64,000 bases of DNA. Source: CAVYWD01 sp963772225. GTDB lineage: Bacteria; Myxococcota; Myxococcia; Myxococcales; UBA5297. Where the stretch lies: assembly GCA_963772225.1 (NCBI GenBank), contig CAVYWD010000001.1:806001-870000 (forward strand), written 5' to 3'. Below the pieces are notes generated by a model. The model had not been told where the DNA came from. It saw nothing but the letters and a program-made list of their open reading frames with translations, and ran no database searches. How positions within the stretch are numbered: the stretch's first letter is position 1; the number at the start of each line of letters is the position of its first letter. Both the position numbers and the translations under genes were made by a program. Of this stretch, positions 46,884-57,007 are shown in pieces.

Positions 46884-48089
46884 GTGCTCGACCCGACCCT
46901 TCAGGATATTGCGCGCCCGCCGAGAGACGTGTTCGCTGAAGACCTGAGCCAGGGACGCTTTCGCGCGGCGCGAGGTGGGTTCGATGCGGACGGCAGCGAC
47001 CCAAATTCTCGCGAAGCGCGCGCGGAGCCTCGCCGCTTGAGGCCACTTCGCGACGAGCCGCTGATCGCCGAGCTGCGCCTGGCCTCGGCGGCCCGATACG
47101 GGGGCGGCATCTGCGTCGAAGTGGAGGGCGCGCCCGTCGGGCGAGTGGTGTGCGTCGAAGGGAAAGTCGCCTGGGCCACCTGCCGCTCCCAACCTGAGGA
47201 CCTGGGCGGCTATCTCTGGCGGCTCGGGCACCTGACGCGGACCCAGCTGGACCTGGTCCAAAGCGCCTTCCGCGCGCACCAGGGCCGAAAGTCGCTGGGG
47301 ACGCTGCTGGAGGAGCTGGGCTTCATGTCGCGCGGCGTCCTCCGGCGCTGCCTGCTCTTGCACATCCGCTCGGCCATCGAGGCGCTGGGGAGCTGCGCCG
47401 CGAGCGAGATCGCCCGAGAGCCTTACTCCTTGAGCGCGAGCTTCGATCTCCTGTTCGACGTCGAGGAGGTCTGCCCGTCGGAGGGCGGCGACCCCCGGGC
47501 GGACGCGCTCGCGCGCTGGCTCACCGAGCACTGCGCCCTGCTCTCGCCCCTGGGCGGGCTGCCGGGCTACGCGGCGAGCGCGCTCCTCTCCGCGGACGGC
47601 GAGGTGATGGCGGCGCACGCCTCGCGGGATGCGGGCGACCCAGCCGCCATGGCGTCGCGCCTCTGCTCGGCGCTGGAGAGCGCGGCCCACATGTCCTCGA
47701 CGGCGGGCCTGGGGAGAGTCCGGCGGGCGGTGTTCGGCTGCGAGCACGGCTACGCCCTCGTGGCCTGGCTCGACGACCTTCGGAGCCACGCCCTCGCCTT
47801 GGTGGTGGACGCGCCGGCGCCCGACGCCGCCGCGGTGGCAGCGGTGGAGCGGCTCCTGCCAGCGTTGAGGTCCTTCGCCGGCGAGCGGGCGCTCGCCTCG
47901 TACTTCAAGCGCATGCTGAGCGAGGCTCAGGGGCCCGAGGAGCAGGCCCGCGCGCTGAAGGTCGCGATGCAGACGCGCCTGCGCGACGTGCGCCGTGCCG
48001 GCGCCGGCGACGACTCCGTGCGGCGGCTGGAGGAGGCCATCGACCTCCTGCAGAACGGCAAGCTCGAGCAGGCGCTCGCCCTCTTTTAG
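46884..48089 (+). CDS. DUF4388/PATAN-like and roadblock-like regulatory protein
   Basis: 401 aa from GTG 46884; no good ribosome binding site, and starts up to ~50 codons later are possible. Residues about 60-170 look like the PATAN/DUF4388 fold (PLIAELRLASAARYGGGI, GRVVCVEGKVAWA, KSLGTLLEELGFMSRGVLRRCLLLHI). Residues about 215-330 resemble a roadblock/LC7 domain (LLSPLGGLPGYAASALLSADGEVMAA ... YALVAWLDDLRSHALALVV). The C-terminus is helical (LEEAIDLLQNGKLEQALALF). Roadblock proteins usually regulate small GTPases such as MglA, so a polarity or signalling role is plausible. Convergent with the peptidase gene and divergent from the kinase gene. Confidence 0.6.
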   Translation: MLDPTLQDIARPPRDVFAEDLSQGRFRAARGGFDADGSDPNSREARAEPRRLRPLRDEPLIAELRLASAARYGGGICVEVEGAPVGRVVCVEGKVAWATCRSQPEDLGGYLWRLGHLTRTQLDLVQSAFRAHQGRKSLGTLLEELGFMSRGVLRRCLLLHIRSAIEALGSCAASEIAREPYSLSASFDLLFDVEEVCPSEGGDPRADALARWLTEHCALLSPLGGLPGYAASALLSADGEVMAAHASRDAGDPAAMASRLCSALESAAHMSSTAGLGRVRRAVFGCEHGYALVAWLDDLRSHALALVVDAPAPDAAAVAAVERLLPALRSFAGERALASYFKRMLSEAQGPEEQARALKVAMQTRLRDVRRAGAGDDSVRRLEEAIDLLQNGKLEQALALF

Positions 48090-48178
48090 CCGCCGCTCGA
48101 GCATCGACTATCAACTATCGACGCGAAGCTGCGCCCCACCTTCTCCAACGCGCCTGGTCGGTCAGAGGCGCAGCCTCG

Positions 48179-49840
48179 CTAGGGCTTGGCTCCCCCCGGA
48201 GCCGGCAGCGAGGCGAGGAATGCCGAGAGGTCGAGGGGAGCGCCGGTGGCCTTTTCCACGAGCCTCTCGAGCGGCAAGCTTCCCTGGTCGCGCAGCGCAT
48301 CGGCCAGCGCCGCGCCCGCCCGCGGGCTCTGCCACCACTGCGGCCCCGCGCCCTTCTCCAGCGCGGCGTGGAGCTGGGCGGCGGCGATCCGCGCGCGCAG
48401 CTCGTCGGCGGCGGCAAAGGAGCTTTCGTGGTCCCAGAGGAACCGCTCCGACTCCTCGGGCTCGACGGGGAAGCCCAGGGCGCGCGCGTGGATCGCCCGG
48501 TACTTCTCCAGTGGGTCGGCCCCGGGCTCCTTTCGCCACGCGACCTCGAAGAGCACGCGGCCCGCGGCGCGCCTCAGCGCGAAGAGCTTGCGCAAGGCCG
48601 CCGTCTTCCGATGCTGCGCCATCTTCCCTTCCGGCAGCCCTGCCGCGGCGCAGAACGCGGGCTCGTCGAGGAGGCCCTCGAACAGGAAGCCCGCGGTCTC
48701 CCCGGCTGCCGAGCCGCTCAAGAGCGCGAGCTCGAACCTCGGCGCCCCGTTCAGCTCGTAGGCCACCGCGTGCCCCAGCTCGTGGAGCGCCTGCGCCCAC
48801 GCGCCCAGCCCAGCGGCCGGCTTGATGGAGAGCCGAACGTCGGAGGGCACCTCCACGGCGACCGCCAGGGCGCGCGGGCTCTTGCGCGGCCGCGGCGCGA
48901 CGTCGAGCTTCAATCCGGGCCGCGTCGCCGGGCCGAGCCCCAGCCGCTCGAGCAGCTCGGCGATCGCCGGGCCGAGCTTTTCCTTGGGGAAGTAAGTGTC
49001 TACCTCGCCCGTGCGCAGGAGCCGCGGGACGTCGGCGCGCCGCACCTGCGACAGGTCGGTCGCGTTGAGCTCGCGGCGGGCGAGCTCCTCCATGGCCGCC
49101 CGGTAGGGCGCCTCGGTGCGCTCCAGCACGGCCTGGGCGAGGGCCGCCATGGCGTCGGGGTCCGTCTGGCGGAGCTGGGCAGTATAGGAGAGCGCGCTCG
49201 GGTACCCGAGCCCGTGGAGCGCCTCCTCGATGGCGCGGTCGCGTTCGGCAAGCGGGGCGTTGAGCTTGCGCAGAACCGGGAGCGCGGCCTGGGCGATCTT
49301 CCGGCGGCGCCCAGCGTGGGCCTCGCCGGCGAGCAGGATCTCCAGGTCGCGGAAGGGGAGCTCCTGCCCATCGACCGAGAGGGTCCCCTGGGACGCGATC
49401 CGCGCGATGACCTCCGAGGTGGCGCCGCCGGCCTGAGCGAGCTTCTCGCCGGCGAGGAAGAGCCGCAGCGCGCGGAGCGCACGGACCTCGTCCTCGGCGC
49501 CGGACCCCTTGGCCTCGGAGAGCGCCTTGAGGCGGTCGTCGACGACCGCGATGGACTCGGCCGGGGCCAGCGCGGCGACCTGCGCGTCCAGGGACGCCGG
49601 GTCAATCCCCTCGCCCAGAGCCCAGCTCTTCCAGGCAAGCTCGGCCTGCGCGCCGAGCAGCGCGCGCACCCGCTCCCGGAGGGCTTGCAGCTCGCCGGCC
49701 TTGCCGCCGCCCGGGGCCGATGCGGCCGAGGGTGCGGCGGTCGCCGCGCTCGTCGAGGGGGTGGGAGAGCTCGGCGTGGCGGACCGAAAGAGCGAGCATC
49801 CGGCGAGTGCGGCGAAGGCGAGGACGGGCGCGCGGCGCAT
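48179..49840 (-). CDS. lipoprotein zinc metallopeptidase (HExxH, M3-like)
   Basis: 553 aa from ATG 49840 (AAGGAG six bases before it). The signal peptide ends at a lipobox (LAFAALAGCS), followed by a Ser/Pro/Ala/Thr-rich linker. The long helical body has two zinc-site elements: HELGHAVAYEL (HExxH, with Glu as the general base) and GFLFEGLLDEPAFC (a Glu about 25 residues on, the third ligand as in gluzincins). The helical shape before and after the motif fits the oligopeptidase F / thimet M3 group, but sequence is distant, so the family call is tentative. The protein is probably on the outer or inner membrane periplasmic face. No genes of a pathway are next to it. Confidence 0.75.
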   Translation of the reverse strand: MRRAPVLAFAALAGCSLFRSATPSSPTPSTSAATAAPSAASAPGGGKAGELQALRERVRALLGAQAELAWKSWALGEGIDPASLDAQVAALAPAESIAVVDDRLKALSEAKGSGAEDEVRALRALRLFLAGEKLAQAGGATSEVIARIASQGTLSVDGQELPFRDLEILLAGEAHAGRRRKIAQAALPVLRKLNAPLAERDRAIEEALHGLGYPSALSYTAQLRQTDPDAMAALAQAVLERTEAPYRAAMEELARRELNATDLSQVRRADVPRLLRTGEVDTYFPKEKLGPAIAELLERLGLGPATRPGLKLDVAPRPRKSPRALAVAVEVPSDVRLSIKPAAGLGAWAQALHELGHAVAYELNGAPRFELALLSGSAAGETAGFLFEGLLDEPAFCAAAGLPEGKMAQHRKTAALRKLFALRRAAGRVLFEVAWRKEPGADPLEKYRAIHARALGFPVEPEESERFLWDHESSFAAADELRARIAAAQLHAALEKGAGPQWWQSPRAGAALADALRDQGSLPLERLVEKATGAPLDLSAFLASLPAPGGAKP

Positions 49841-50353
49841 TCTTTGCTCCTTGGCAGCGAGGGCGTGGCGGCTGGTCTTGCTGATAGCCGATGCCCAGCC
49901 CTTTTGCGAAGAGGAAACTGCGAGCGGCCCCATCCCTTCCCGACGAGCGGCCGACCCCACGCCGACGAGCCGACCGCGAGGGTGCCGCGCGAGCCGATGT
50001 CCTCGAGCTCCGGGTCCAGCGCCCCAGGGCGCAACGGCAGTCTTCGGTGGGAGGGCCCGGCTTGAAAGAAAGAATGTGAGCCAATCGCCGAGGGGAGGTT
50101 TGTTGCGCGGAGCCGGCACCGGGCGGCACCCCCGTTGTGCCGTCGCAACTTGAAATCCACTGCACCCGTTCTTGGGGCCAGGAAATCCTTGCCGGCATTT
50201 GGCCAAAATGCTAATCGCACGCTCAATGCCTTGCGTCGGGAGCGCAGCCAGAGCTCCTCAGCCGCCGCTCCTTCTGACTGAGCTGGGCTCTTTCACCCGC
50301 GCCGAGGTGAAGTCACTCTCGAACGCCCGCCCGACTCAGCCGCGGAGGAGCCC
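49841..50353. other. 513-bp spacer without a supported gene
   Basis: The frames in this stretch show no family motifs. On the minus strand LDPELEDIGSRGTLAVGS vaguely resembles the end of an FHA domain (LEDLGSRNGT), but it has no flanking support. The right part holds the leader of the glycosyltransferase operon, with GGAGG five bases before ATG 50354. Confidence 0.4.
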
Positions 50354-51097
50354 ATGGCCACCGGCGCAAAGCGAATCGTCGTCATCATCCCCGCCTACAA
50401 CGAAGCCAAGAACCTGCCCTCTGTCATCGACGGGCTTCGAAGCCACGCCCCTCATTGCGACCTCTGCGTGGTCGACGACGGCTCGCTCGACGCCACGGCG
50501 CGGGTGGCGAGCGCGCTGGGAGCGACCCTCCTCAAATGCCCGGTGAATCTGGGAATCGGCGGCGCCGTTCAAACGGGCTACCTTTGGGCGCTCGACCGCG
50601 GCTACGACATCGCCGTCCAGGTCGACGGCGACGGCCAGCACAATGCGAGCTATCTCGGAGCGTTGACCGACCCCATCGCGAGCGGCCGGGCCGACCTGGT
50701 CATCGGCTCGCGCTTTCTGGCGAGCGAGGGCTTCCGCTCGACGGCAATCCGCCGAGTCGGGATCCGCTATCTCTCATGGTTCTTGCGCGCGCGCTGCGGC
50801 GCGCGCGTCACCGACCCGACCTCCGGCTTTCGAGCTGCGTCTGGCCGAGCCATCGAGCTCTTCGCGAGACACTATTCGTCGGACTATCCGGAACCCGAGT
50901 CGATCGCCGCGGCGGCGCGGAGCGGGCTTCGGGTGCTCGAAATCCCGGTTCGCATGGAGCCCCGGCGCCATGGAAAAAGCTCCATCGATGCTGCTCGAAC
51001 GCTCTATTATCTGGCCAAGGTGACGCTCGCGCTCCTCCTGCTTCCCTGGGACTCCCGCGCCCCGCTTCCGATGAATCACGGGACGCCGACGCCATGA
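50354..51097 (+). CDS. glycosyltransferase family 2 (dolichyl/undecaprenyl-phosphate sugar transferase-like)
   Basis: 247 aa with a strong ribosome binding site (GGAGG). GT-A fold: IVVIIPAYNEAKNLPSVIDGL, CDLCVVDDGSLDATARVA, LGIGGAVQTGYLWALDRGYDIAVQVDGDGQHN (the DxD motif), LVIGSRFL and ITDPTSGFRA-like VTDPTSGFRAASGRAIELF. The pattern fits DPM1/DPG-type enzymes that add a sugar to polyprenyl phosphate at the membrane, without the C-terminal membrane helices. A DUF2304 protein follows with an ATGA overlap, a standard pairing. Next comes a GT39-like polytopic protein, so the three probably work in lipid-linked sugar transfer. Confidence 0.93.
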   Translation: MATGAKRIVVIIPAYNEAKNLPSVIDGLRSHAPHCDLCVVDDGSLDATARVASALGATLLKCPVNLGIGGAVQTGYLWALDRGYDIAVQVDGDGQHNASYLGALTDPIASGRADLVIGSRFLASEGFRSTAIRRVGIRYLSWFLRARCGARVTDPTSGFRAASGRAIELFARHYSSDYPEPESIAAAARSGLRVLEIPVRMEPRRHGKSSIDAARTLYYLAKVTLALLLLPWDSRAPLPMNHGTPTP

Positions 51098-51501
51098 CGC
51101 CCCCGACACAACCGCTCCTGCCGCGCGAGCTCCAAATATCCGCAGCGGCGGTTTTGCTCGCCCTTCTGGGCTGGGTCGTGCTCCTGCTTCGCCGCGGCCG
51201 ACTCAACCTGCGCGAAAGCCTCCTCTGGCTCCTCTCGACGGGCGCGGCGTTGCTGCTGACGCTCTTTCCCGAGCTCCTGAAGGCACTCGCGCAGCTCATG
51301 CGCGTGGAAGTGCCGGCCAATGCGCTGTTCTCGCTGACCTTCGTCTACGTTCTCGTCAATCTGCTGGCCAACACCATCGCGCTCTCGCGAAACAGCGAGC
51401 ATCTTCGGAGAGTCGCGCAAGAATGCGCGCTCCTCAGGGCCGAGATCAACGAGCTGCGCGCAAAGCCGCCGTTGCCGGCCAAAGATCCGGAAGGACGATA
51501 A
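51094..51501 (+). CDS. DUF2304 membrane protein
   Basis: 135 aa; the ATG overlaps the glycosyltransferase stop (ATGA). Three membrane helices (AAAVLLALLGWVVLLL; ESLLWLLSTGAALLLTLFP; ALFSLTFVYVLVNLLANT), separated by the RRGRLNLRESLLW turn that marks DUF2304, and a soluble C-terminal coiled coil (ALLRAEINELRAK). DUF2304 proteins almost always follow a GT2 gene and probably anchor it to the membrane or hold its lipid substrate. Confidence 0.9.
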   Translation: MTPPTQPLLPRELQISAAAVLLALLGWVVLLLRRGRLNLRESLLWLLSTGAALLLTLFPELLKALAQLMRVEVPANALFSLTFVYVLVNLLANTIALSRNSEHLRRVAQECALLRAEINELRAKPPLPAKDPEGR

Positions 51502-51513
51502 GGGTTCGAGCCC

Positions 51514-52764
51514 ATGGCACCTTTCTCCAATATTTCGTCGCCCCGAGGTTGGGCGCTCTCGCTATTGCTGCTCAGCCTTGCCCTGAAGTCGGCCCTGATC
51601 CTGACAGCCGGGGCCCAGTACGACCTCGCGTCCGATGACCGGTCCTACGTCGAGACCGCGCGCGTCTGGGCTCAAACCGGAAGCTTCACGTACGACGACC
51701 CGACGCGCCCGACGGTCTTCGTCATGCCGGGCTTCCCAGCCTTCCTGGCGCTCGTCTATTCTTTGGTGGGCGGCGGCTTCGCGTTCGAGCAGGCCGTGCG
51801 CCTGCTCCAATCGACAATCATCTCAGCAGCGCTCTTCGTGTTCTTCGAAATAGGCAGCAGGGTCTTTTCGAAACAAGCCGCGCTGGCCGCCCTCGCCGTC
51901 GCGGCTTTCTATCCGCCCTTTTGGCTGATGGGCAACGTCATCCTGACGGAGGCCCTGTTCCTGTTGCCGCTTTCGCTCTTGTTGTTGGCCGCGGTGCGGA
52001 TCCTCGAGGCCCCCACTCAGGGGCGAGCGGCGCTCTTCGCCCTCGCTTGGGTCGGGTCGGTCTACGTGCGACCGGCGGTCGCCCTCTGGCCCGGCCTGCT
52101 CTTCTTGCTGCTCATCCGCTGGAGGCTCGCCCCACTTCGCTTCCTCGCGAAGGCGGGGGCCGTCACGATCGCCCTCTTCGCCCTGGCCTTGTCACCCTGG
52201 TGGGTCCGCAACTATAGGGCGACCGGCCACTTCATTCCTCTGACCAAGTCGAGCGGAAATCCGCTGCTGCTCGGGACCTTCATCGGAGGCGCGCCGCCGA
52301 TCGACGTGCAGGCGAGCTGGTACACCTCGAACGAGGTCTTGGACTACGACGACCTCGACCTCGCGCGCGCCAAACAGCGCATCCGCGAAGGATTTCGCGA
52401 CCACTTCCGCGAGTATTTCACCTGGTACACCTACGGGAAGTTCCGAGAGTTTTGGAAGATGTATTATTGGAGACCCATCGCCGGGATTCCCGACCCCGTC
52501 GTGAGCCTCTGGCACAAGCTCATCTGCCTCATGGGGCTCCTCGGGATGTGGCTTTCGCGAAGGTCCAGGCCGGCGCTAACGATGATCTCACTGCTGCTCT
52601 ACGCCACTGTGCTTCACATGATTTACCTGGGTCATGGGCGGTACTCGGCGCCGTTCATGCCGGTCGTCATTCTCTTCGCCGGTCACGCCGTGGTCGTCCT
52701 GGGGCGACGGCTGAAGGATTCGCGCGCCCAATATTCTCGGAATGTTTCGCAGACTTCGCAGTAG
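51514..52764 (+). CDS. ArnT/GT39-like polytopic glycosyltransferase
   Basis: 416 aa, about ten membrane helices. The first loop after helix 1 contains the acidic pair DLASDDRSYVETARVWAQTG, as in GT-C enzymes of the PMT/ArnT family where Asp is catalytic. Further signs are DDPTRPTVFVMPGFPAFLALVY, NVILTEALFLLP and WVRNYRATGHFIPLTKSSGNPLL, all seen in the bacterial GT39-like family. It probably uses a polyprenyl-phosphate sugar made by the GT2 enzyme to glycosylate an outer surface or lipid target. It follows DUF2304 by 12 bases on the same strand, giving a three-gene operon. Confidence 0.85.
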   Translation: MAPFSNISSPRGWALSLLLLSLALKSALILTAGAQYDLASDDRSYVETARVWAQTGSFTYDDPTRPTVFVMPGFPAFLALVYSLVGGGFAFEQAVRLLQSTIISAALFVFFEIGSRVFSKQAALAALAVAAFYPPFWLMGNVILTEALFLLPLSLLLLAAVRILEAPTQGRAALFALAWVGSVYVRPAVALWPGLLFLLLIRWRLAPLRFLAKAGAVTIALFALALSPWWVRNYRATGHFIPLTKSSGNPLLLGTFIGGAPPIDVQASWYTSNEVLDYDDLDLARAKQRIREGFRDHFREYFTWYTYGKFREFWKMYYWRPIAGIPDPVVSLWHKLICLMGLLGMWLSRRSRPALTMISLLLYATVLHMIYLGHGRYSAPFMPVVILFAGHAVVVLGRRLKDSRAQYSRNVSQTSQ

Positions 52765-52815
52765 CCCGCGCGTTCGACGCCCCACAAAGGCTGCTGCGCC
52801 CACCGCGCTGCGCCA

Positions 52816-53190
52816 TCAGGCTCGGCATTCGCCGCGCCGAGGTCGGCGACACACCACGAGCAACGCAACAAGGGCTGGGACCACGAGCGGGAGTCCTTCG
52901 GCCCCTGCCTGGCCGCAGCCGAAGCCGCTCTTGGGCCCATCGGTCGATGCGGAGCTCGTGTTGAACGTGGCCGTCACGCTCTGGGCCGCCGTCACCGACG
53001 CGGTGTAGGACCCAGCGCCGGCGCAGGCTCCGCCGCTCCAAAAAGCGAAGGTCGAGCCGCTGTCCGCGGTCGCCGTCAAGGCCACGCTCGTCTCGCTCGC
53101 GTAGCTGGCGTTGCAGGCCGAGTCGCATCTCACGCCCGACGGGGAAGACGTCACCATCCTCTCTTGCCCTGGCGACGGCGCCCGCGGCAT
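52816..53190 (-). pseudogene. 5'-truncated MYXO-CTERM protein fragment
   Basis: The last 124 residues of a surface protein: an InlB-B/Big-like repeat (VTSSPSGVRCDSACNASY, ALTATADSGSTFAFWSGG, VTATFN) followed by a short linker and a MYXO-CTERM-type tail (GFGCGQAG, then VVPALVALLVVCRRPRR). A signal peptide and upstream domains are missing; the frame opens 11 bases from the divergent membrane-protein gene at 53202. It is probably a leftover of a larger gene, though an ATG at 53190 exists. Confidence 0.68.
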
Positions 53191-53201
53191 ATGGGGGGGC
53201 G

Positions 53202-54655
53202 ATGCTTTCCCTCGACCCATCGAGCCCCGACGCGCCGGCCCTGCGCGCCGCTCCCAAAGACCGCGCGCGACCTCGCGCGGCCCGAGCGCTGCTCGGCGCC
53301 CTCCTCGTCCTCGCCCTCGCGACAGCCGTCCAGCAGCTCTTCTCCGGCAGGCCGCTCTTCGGCCGCTCGCTCTTCGTCTTCCCGGCCGCGATCCTCGCCG
53401 CGCTGGCCTGGTTGGGGCTCGAGGTCGCAGGGGGACGCCGGCGCCCCCCGGTCCTCGCCGCCTGCGCGTCGGCCGTGCTCTACCTCTCCAACCTGGGGTG
53501 GCTCGGGACGGCCGATTCCGCCGCAGCGCGGCTTTTGCCGTTCGCCATCCTCCGGCACGGCACGCTGAGCCTTGACCCGGTCGCACCACCGCGGCCCTTT
53601 CCGTATTGGGTCGGGGAGCGCAACGGCCGGCTTTGGTCCGAATATCCGGTGGCGGCCTCGGTCCTCGCGCTCCCGGTCTATCTCCCCGTCGCGCTCGGAA
53701 CCCGAACGCCGGGCGGCGTGGACGCGGAGAAGCTGAGCGCGACGGTCATCGCGGCGATCTCGGTGGGGCTGCTCCTCGCGGCGCTCGGCCGCTTGGGGTG
53801 CCCGCGGGGTTTCTCCTTCTTTGCGACCGCTCTGTACGCCGCCGCCTCGTCGATGCTGTCCATCGCCTCGCAGGCGCTCTGGCAGCACGGCCCTGGAGCA
53901 ATGGCGCTCGCCGGCATGATCTGGGCGCTGGCCGACCCGAAGGAAGCCCGACGCTCGCAAGCCGCCGCCGGCCTGTTCGCCGGGCTCGCGGTCGCCGCGC
54001 GCGCAACCAACGCCGCGGTCGTGGCGCCGGTATTCGCCGTGCTCCTCTGGCGCTCGCCGCGGCGCGCATTATGGAGGTTCGCGGCGGGGGCGCTGGGTCC
54101 CATCGGGCTGGTTGCGGCATACAACGCCTATGCCTTCGGCGCCCCCTGGCGGACGGGGTACAACCTCGTGATGAACCTGAGCACGGAGTGGACCTCGCCT
54201 CAGCTCTTCGAGCTGTTTCTGTCGCCGGCCAGAGGCCTTCTGCTCTACACGCCATGGGTCGCCTTCTCCTTCGCGGGCTTTGCGCTCGCTCGCAAGAATG
54301 GGCTCTTCCTCTCGTTCGCCATGGGCGCGGCCGCCGGGGTTCTCGTCGCCTCAGCCTGGAGGCCATGGCACGGCGGATGGTGCTACGGGCCTCGCCTCTT
54401 GACCGACCTCATGCCCCTCTTCGCCGTCGGGCTCGCGCCGCTCGCGCGAGTGCGCGCGCCGGGGCTCCGCGCTGGAATCGCCGTCGCCGGAGCCGCTGCG
54501 GCGCTGCTCCACGGTCTGTATGTCTTTCACCCGAGCAGCGAAACGGTGAGACACGTCCTGGAGCCCGACGAGCATCAGATGATGGAGTGGAAGCGATACC
54601 CGGCGGCCGCGCTCCTCCGCCTGATCCGGGTCGACCTCTTTTCGATGAGAAAGCC

Positions 54656-54659
<4 letters not shown>
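53202..54659 (+). CDS. polytopic membrane protein, GT39-like (possible glycosyltransferase)
   Basis: 485 aa with about ten or more membrane segments (ALLGALLVLALATAV, ATVIAAISVGLLLAAL, AAAGLFAGLAVAARATNAAVVAP and others). The loop LSNLGWLGTADSAAARLLPFAIL with the Asp and a following WVGERNGRLWSEYPVAASVLALPVY segment resembles known GT-C glycosyltransferase-like proteins of unknown acceptor. The AWRPWHGGWCYGPRLLTDLMPLFAVG block is a common feature of that family. A GTGA overlap joins it to epmA. Enzyme activity is inferred from the family only. Confidence 0.72.
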
Positions 54660-55681
<1,022 letters not shown>

Positions 55682-55708
55682 GCGAGCTTCGAGCCGGCGC
55701 GCCTGCGC

Positions 55709-56608
55709 TCACCGCGCCAAATGCGCTCGCCGCACGTAGGCGTCGATGAAGTCCTGGTCCCCCTGGCGCAGGTTCAAGAAGCGCACGCCGAACCCGCGCG
55801 GCTGCCCTTGATCGCCCGCGCTCCACCAGACGACCTTGCCCACCAGCGAGATCTGCCGGCGCGGATCGTCGAAGTGAAAGTCGAGCGAGACGCTCGTGCC
55901 CAGCGGGACCGCGTCGCTGCACGGCAGAAACGCGCCCCCGGTGGAGAGGTTCACGAGCTTGCTCTGGGTGAAGATTTGGCAGTTGCTGGAGGTGATCTTC
56001 ACCTGGACGGCAAGGCGGTCCTCCGAGCGCCGCTCGTAGATGAACTCGCTCGGCCGATACGCGAAGACGCGTCGGGCGGGCCGCGCGGGCGCCAGCGGCG
56101 GCTCGGGCTGCGCCGCGTCTTCCGGGAGCGGCGGCGGCGACCTCACGACCACCGGCGCCGGCCGATGCTCGATGAAGGTCATCAGCTGCGAGAGGAGGCT
56201 GAAGATCTCCTGACAAACCCGGCGCAGCTCGGGGTCGGAGTCCACCGGGAGGCGCTCCGGGTAGAAGCGCTTCACGAGGCGAAAGAAGGCGTCGCGGTAG
56301 TCCTCCACCCGCGATTCCGGAGCGAGCCCGAAGATCTCGTGCGGCATCTGGCGCTTCATCTGCTCCAGCTCGCCCCGGAGCGCGTGCGCCATCTGCTGCT
56401 CGCGCGCGGTGCGCGCCTCCGAGGGCGCGTGCTCGGCCAGCACCTGCGCGATGTCCGGGAACTCCGTCAGGGAGAACCAGTTGCGCCCGTCGCGCGAGAC
56501 CCGCTCGATGCCCTGGATGCGGTCGTTCACGACGAGGTCGCGCAGCACCTCGAAGCTGATGGGCCCCAGCACTCGGCCTCTGGGGTCGCCGATCCAGTAG
56601 TTCGACAT
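55709..56608 (-). CDS. PilZ-domain protein with N-terminal GYF_2-like domain
   Basis: 299 aa from ATG 56608. Residues about 1-55 (NYWIGDPRGRVLGPISFEVLRDLV) fit the GYF_2 domain found in signalling proteins; residues about 90-150 are helical (YRDAFFRLVKRFYPERLP); residues about 185-297 are a PilZ domain (YERRSEDRLAVQVKI, KLVNLSTGGAFLP, VPLGTSVSLDFHF, GFGVRFLNL), which could bind c-di-GMP. It is the last gene of a three-gene operon (PilZ-REC, response regulator, this gene), with only seven bases to its upstream neighbour. A role in motility or polysaccharide is likely but not proven. Confidence 0.85.
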   Translation of the reverse strand: MSNYWIGDPRGRVLGPISFEVLRDLVVNDRIQGIERVSRDGRNWFSLTEFPDIAQVLAEHAPSEARTAREQQMAHALRGELEQMKRQMPHEIFGLAPESRVEDYRDAFFRLVKRFYPERLPVDSDPELRRVCQEIFSLLSQLMTFIEHRPAPVVVRSPPPLPEDAAQPEPPLAPARPARRVFAYRPSEFIYERRSEDRLAVQVKITSSNCQIFTQSKLVNLSTGGAFLPCSDAVPLGTSVSLDFHFDDPRRQISLVGKVVWWSAGDQGQPRGFGVRFLNLRQGDQDFIDAYVRRAHLAR

Positions 56609-56615
56609 GGCCGCT

Positions 56616-56987
56616 CTAGCCCTCCAGTGCCCGCCGAACCGCGGCGATGAGCTCCAGCGGGTGGAAGGGTTTGGCGAGGAAGCCCGACGCGCCCTCCTTT
56701 CGCGCGAGCGTCTCCAAGCTCTCGGTTTGGAGGCTGGTCATCACGATGACCCGAGAAGCCGGGCTCTGGCGCAGCATCTCCGCGAGCACCTCGAGCCCGC
56801 TCCGGCGCGGCATAAGCAGGTCGAGCAGCACCACCGCCGGATGCTCGGCGATGACCGCCGCGAGCGCCTCGTCGCCGTCCTCCGCCTCCGAGAGGCGCAG
56901 GTCCGGCTCGTCGCACAGGACGTCGCGCACCGCGGCGCGGACGAAGGAGTCGTCGTCGACGATGAGGACGGTGGGGGTCGGGACCAT
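56616..56987 (-). CDS. single-domain response regulator (CheY-like)
   Basis: 123 aa from ATG 56987 with GAGGGAG eight bases before it; a TTG at 57011 overlapping the previous stop is possible. A complete receiver: VLIVDDDSFVRAAVRDVL, phospho-acceptor Asp in VVLLDLLMPRRSGLE, Thr in VIVMTSLQT, Lys in GFLAKPFHPLELI. No output domain. Second gene of the PilZ operon; it probably transfers a signal to one of the PilZ partners. Confidence 0.9.
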   Translation of the reverse strand: MVPTPTVLIVDDDSFVRAAVRDVLCDEPDLRLSEAEDGDEALAAVIAEHPAVVLLDLLMPRRSGLEVLAEMLRQSPASRVIVMTSLQTESLETLARKEGASGFLAKPFHPLELIAAVRRALEG

Positions 56988-57007
56988 GGAAGCGGCTCCC
57001 TCGAGGT

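Noticed and set aside
49900..50060. Remnant of an FHA domain on the minus strand
   Set aside because: Only one short stretch resembles the family (LEDIGSRGTLAVGS); no SxxH motif or domain-length support.
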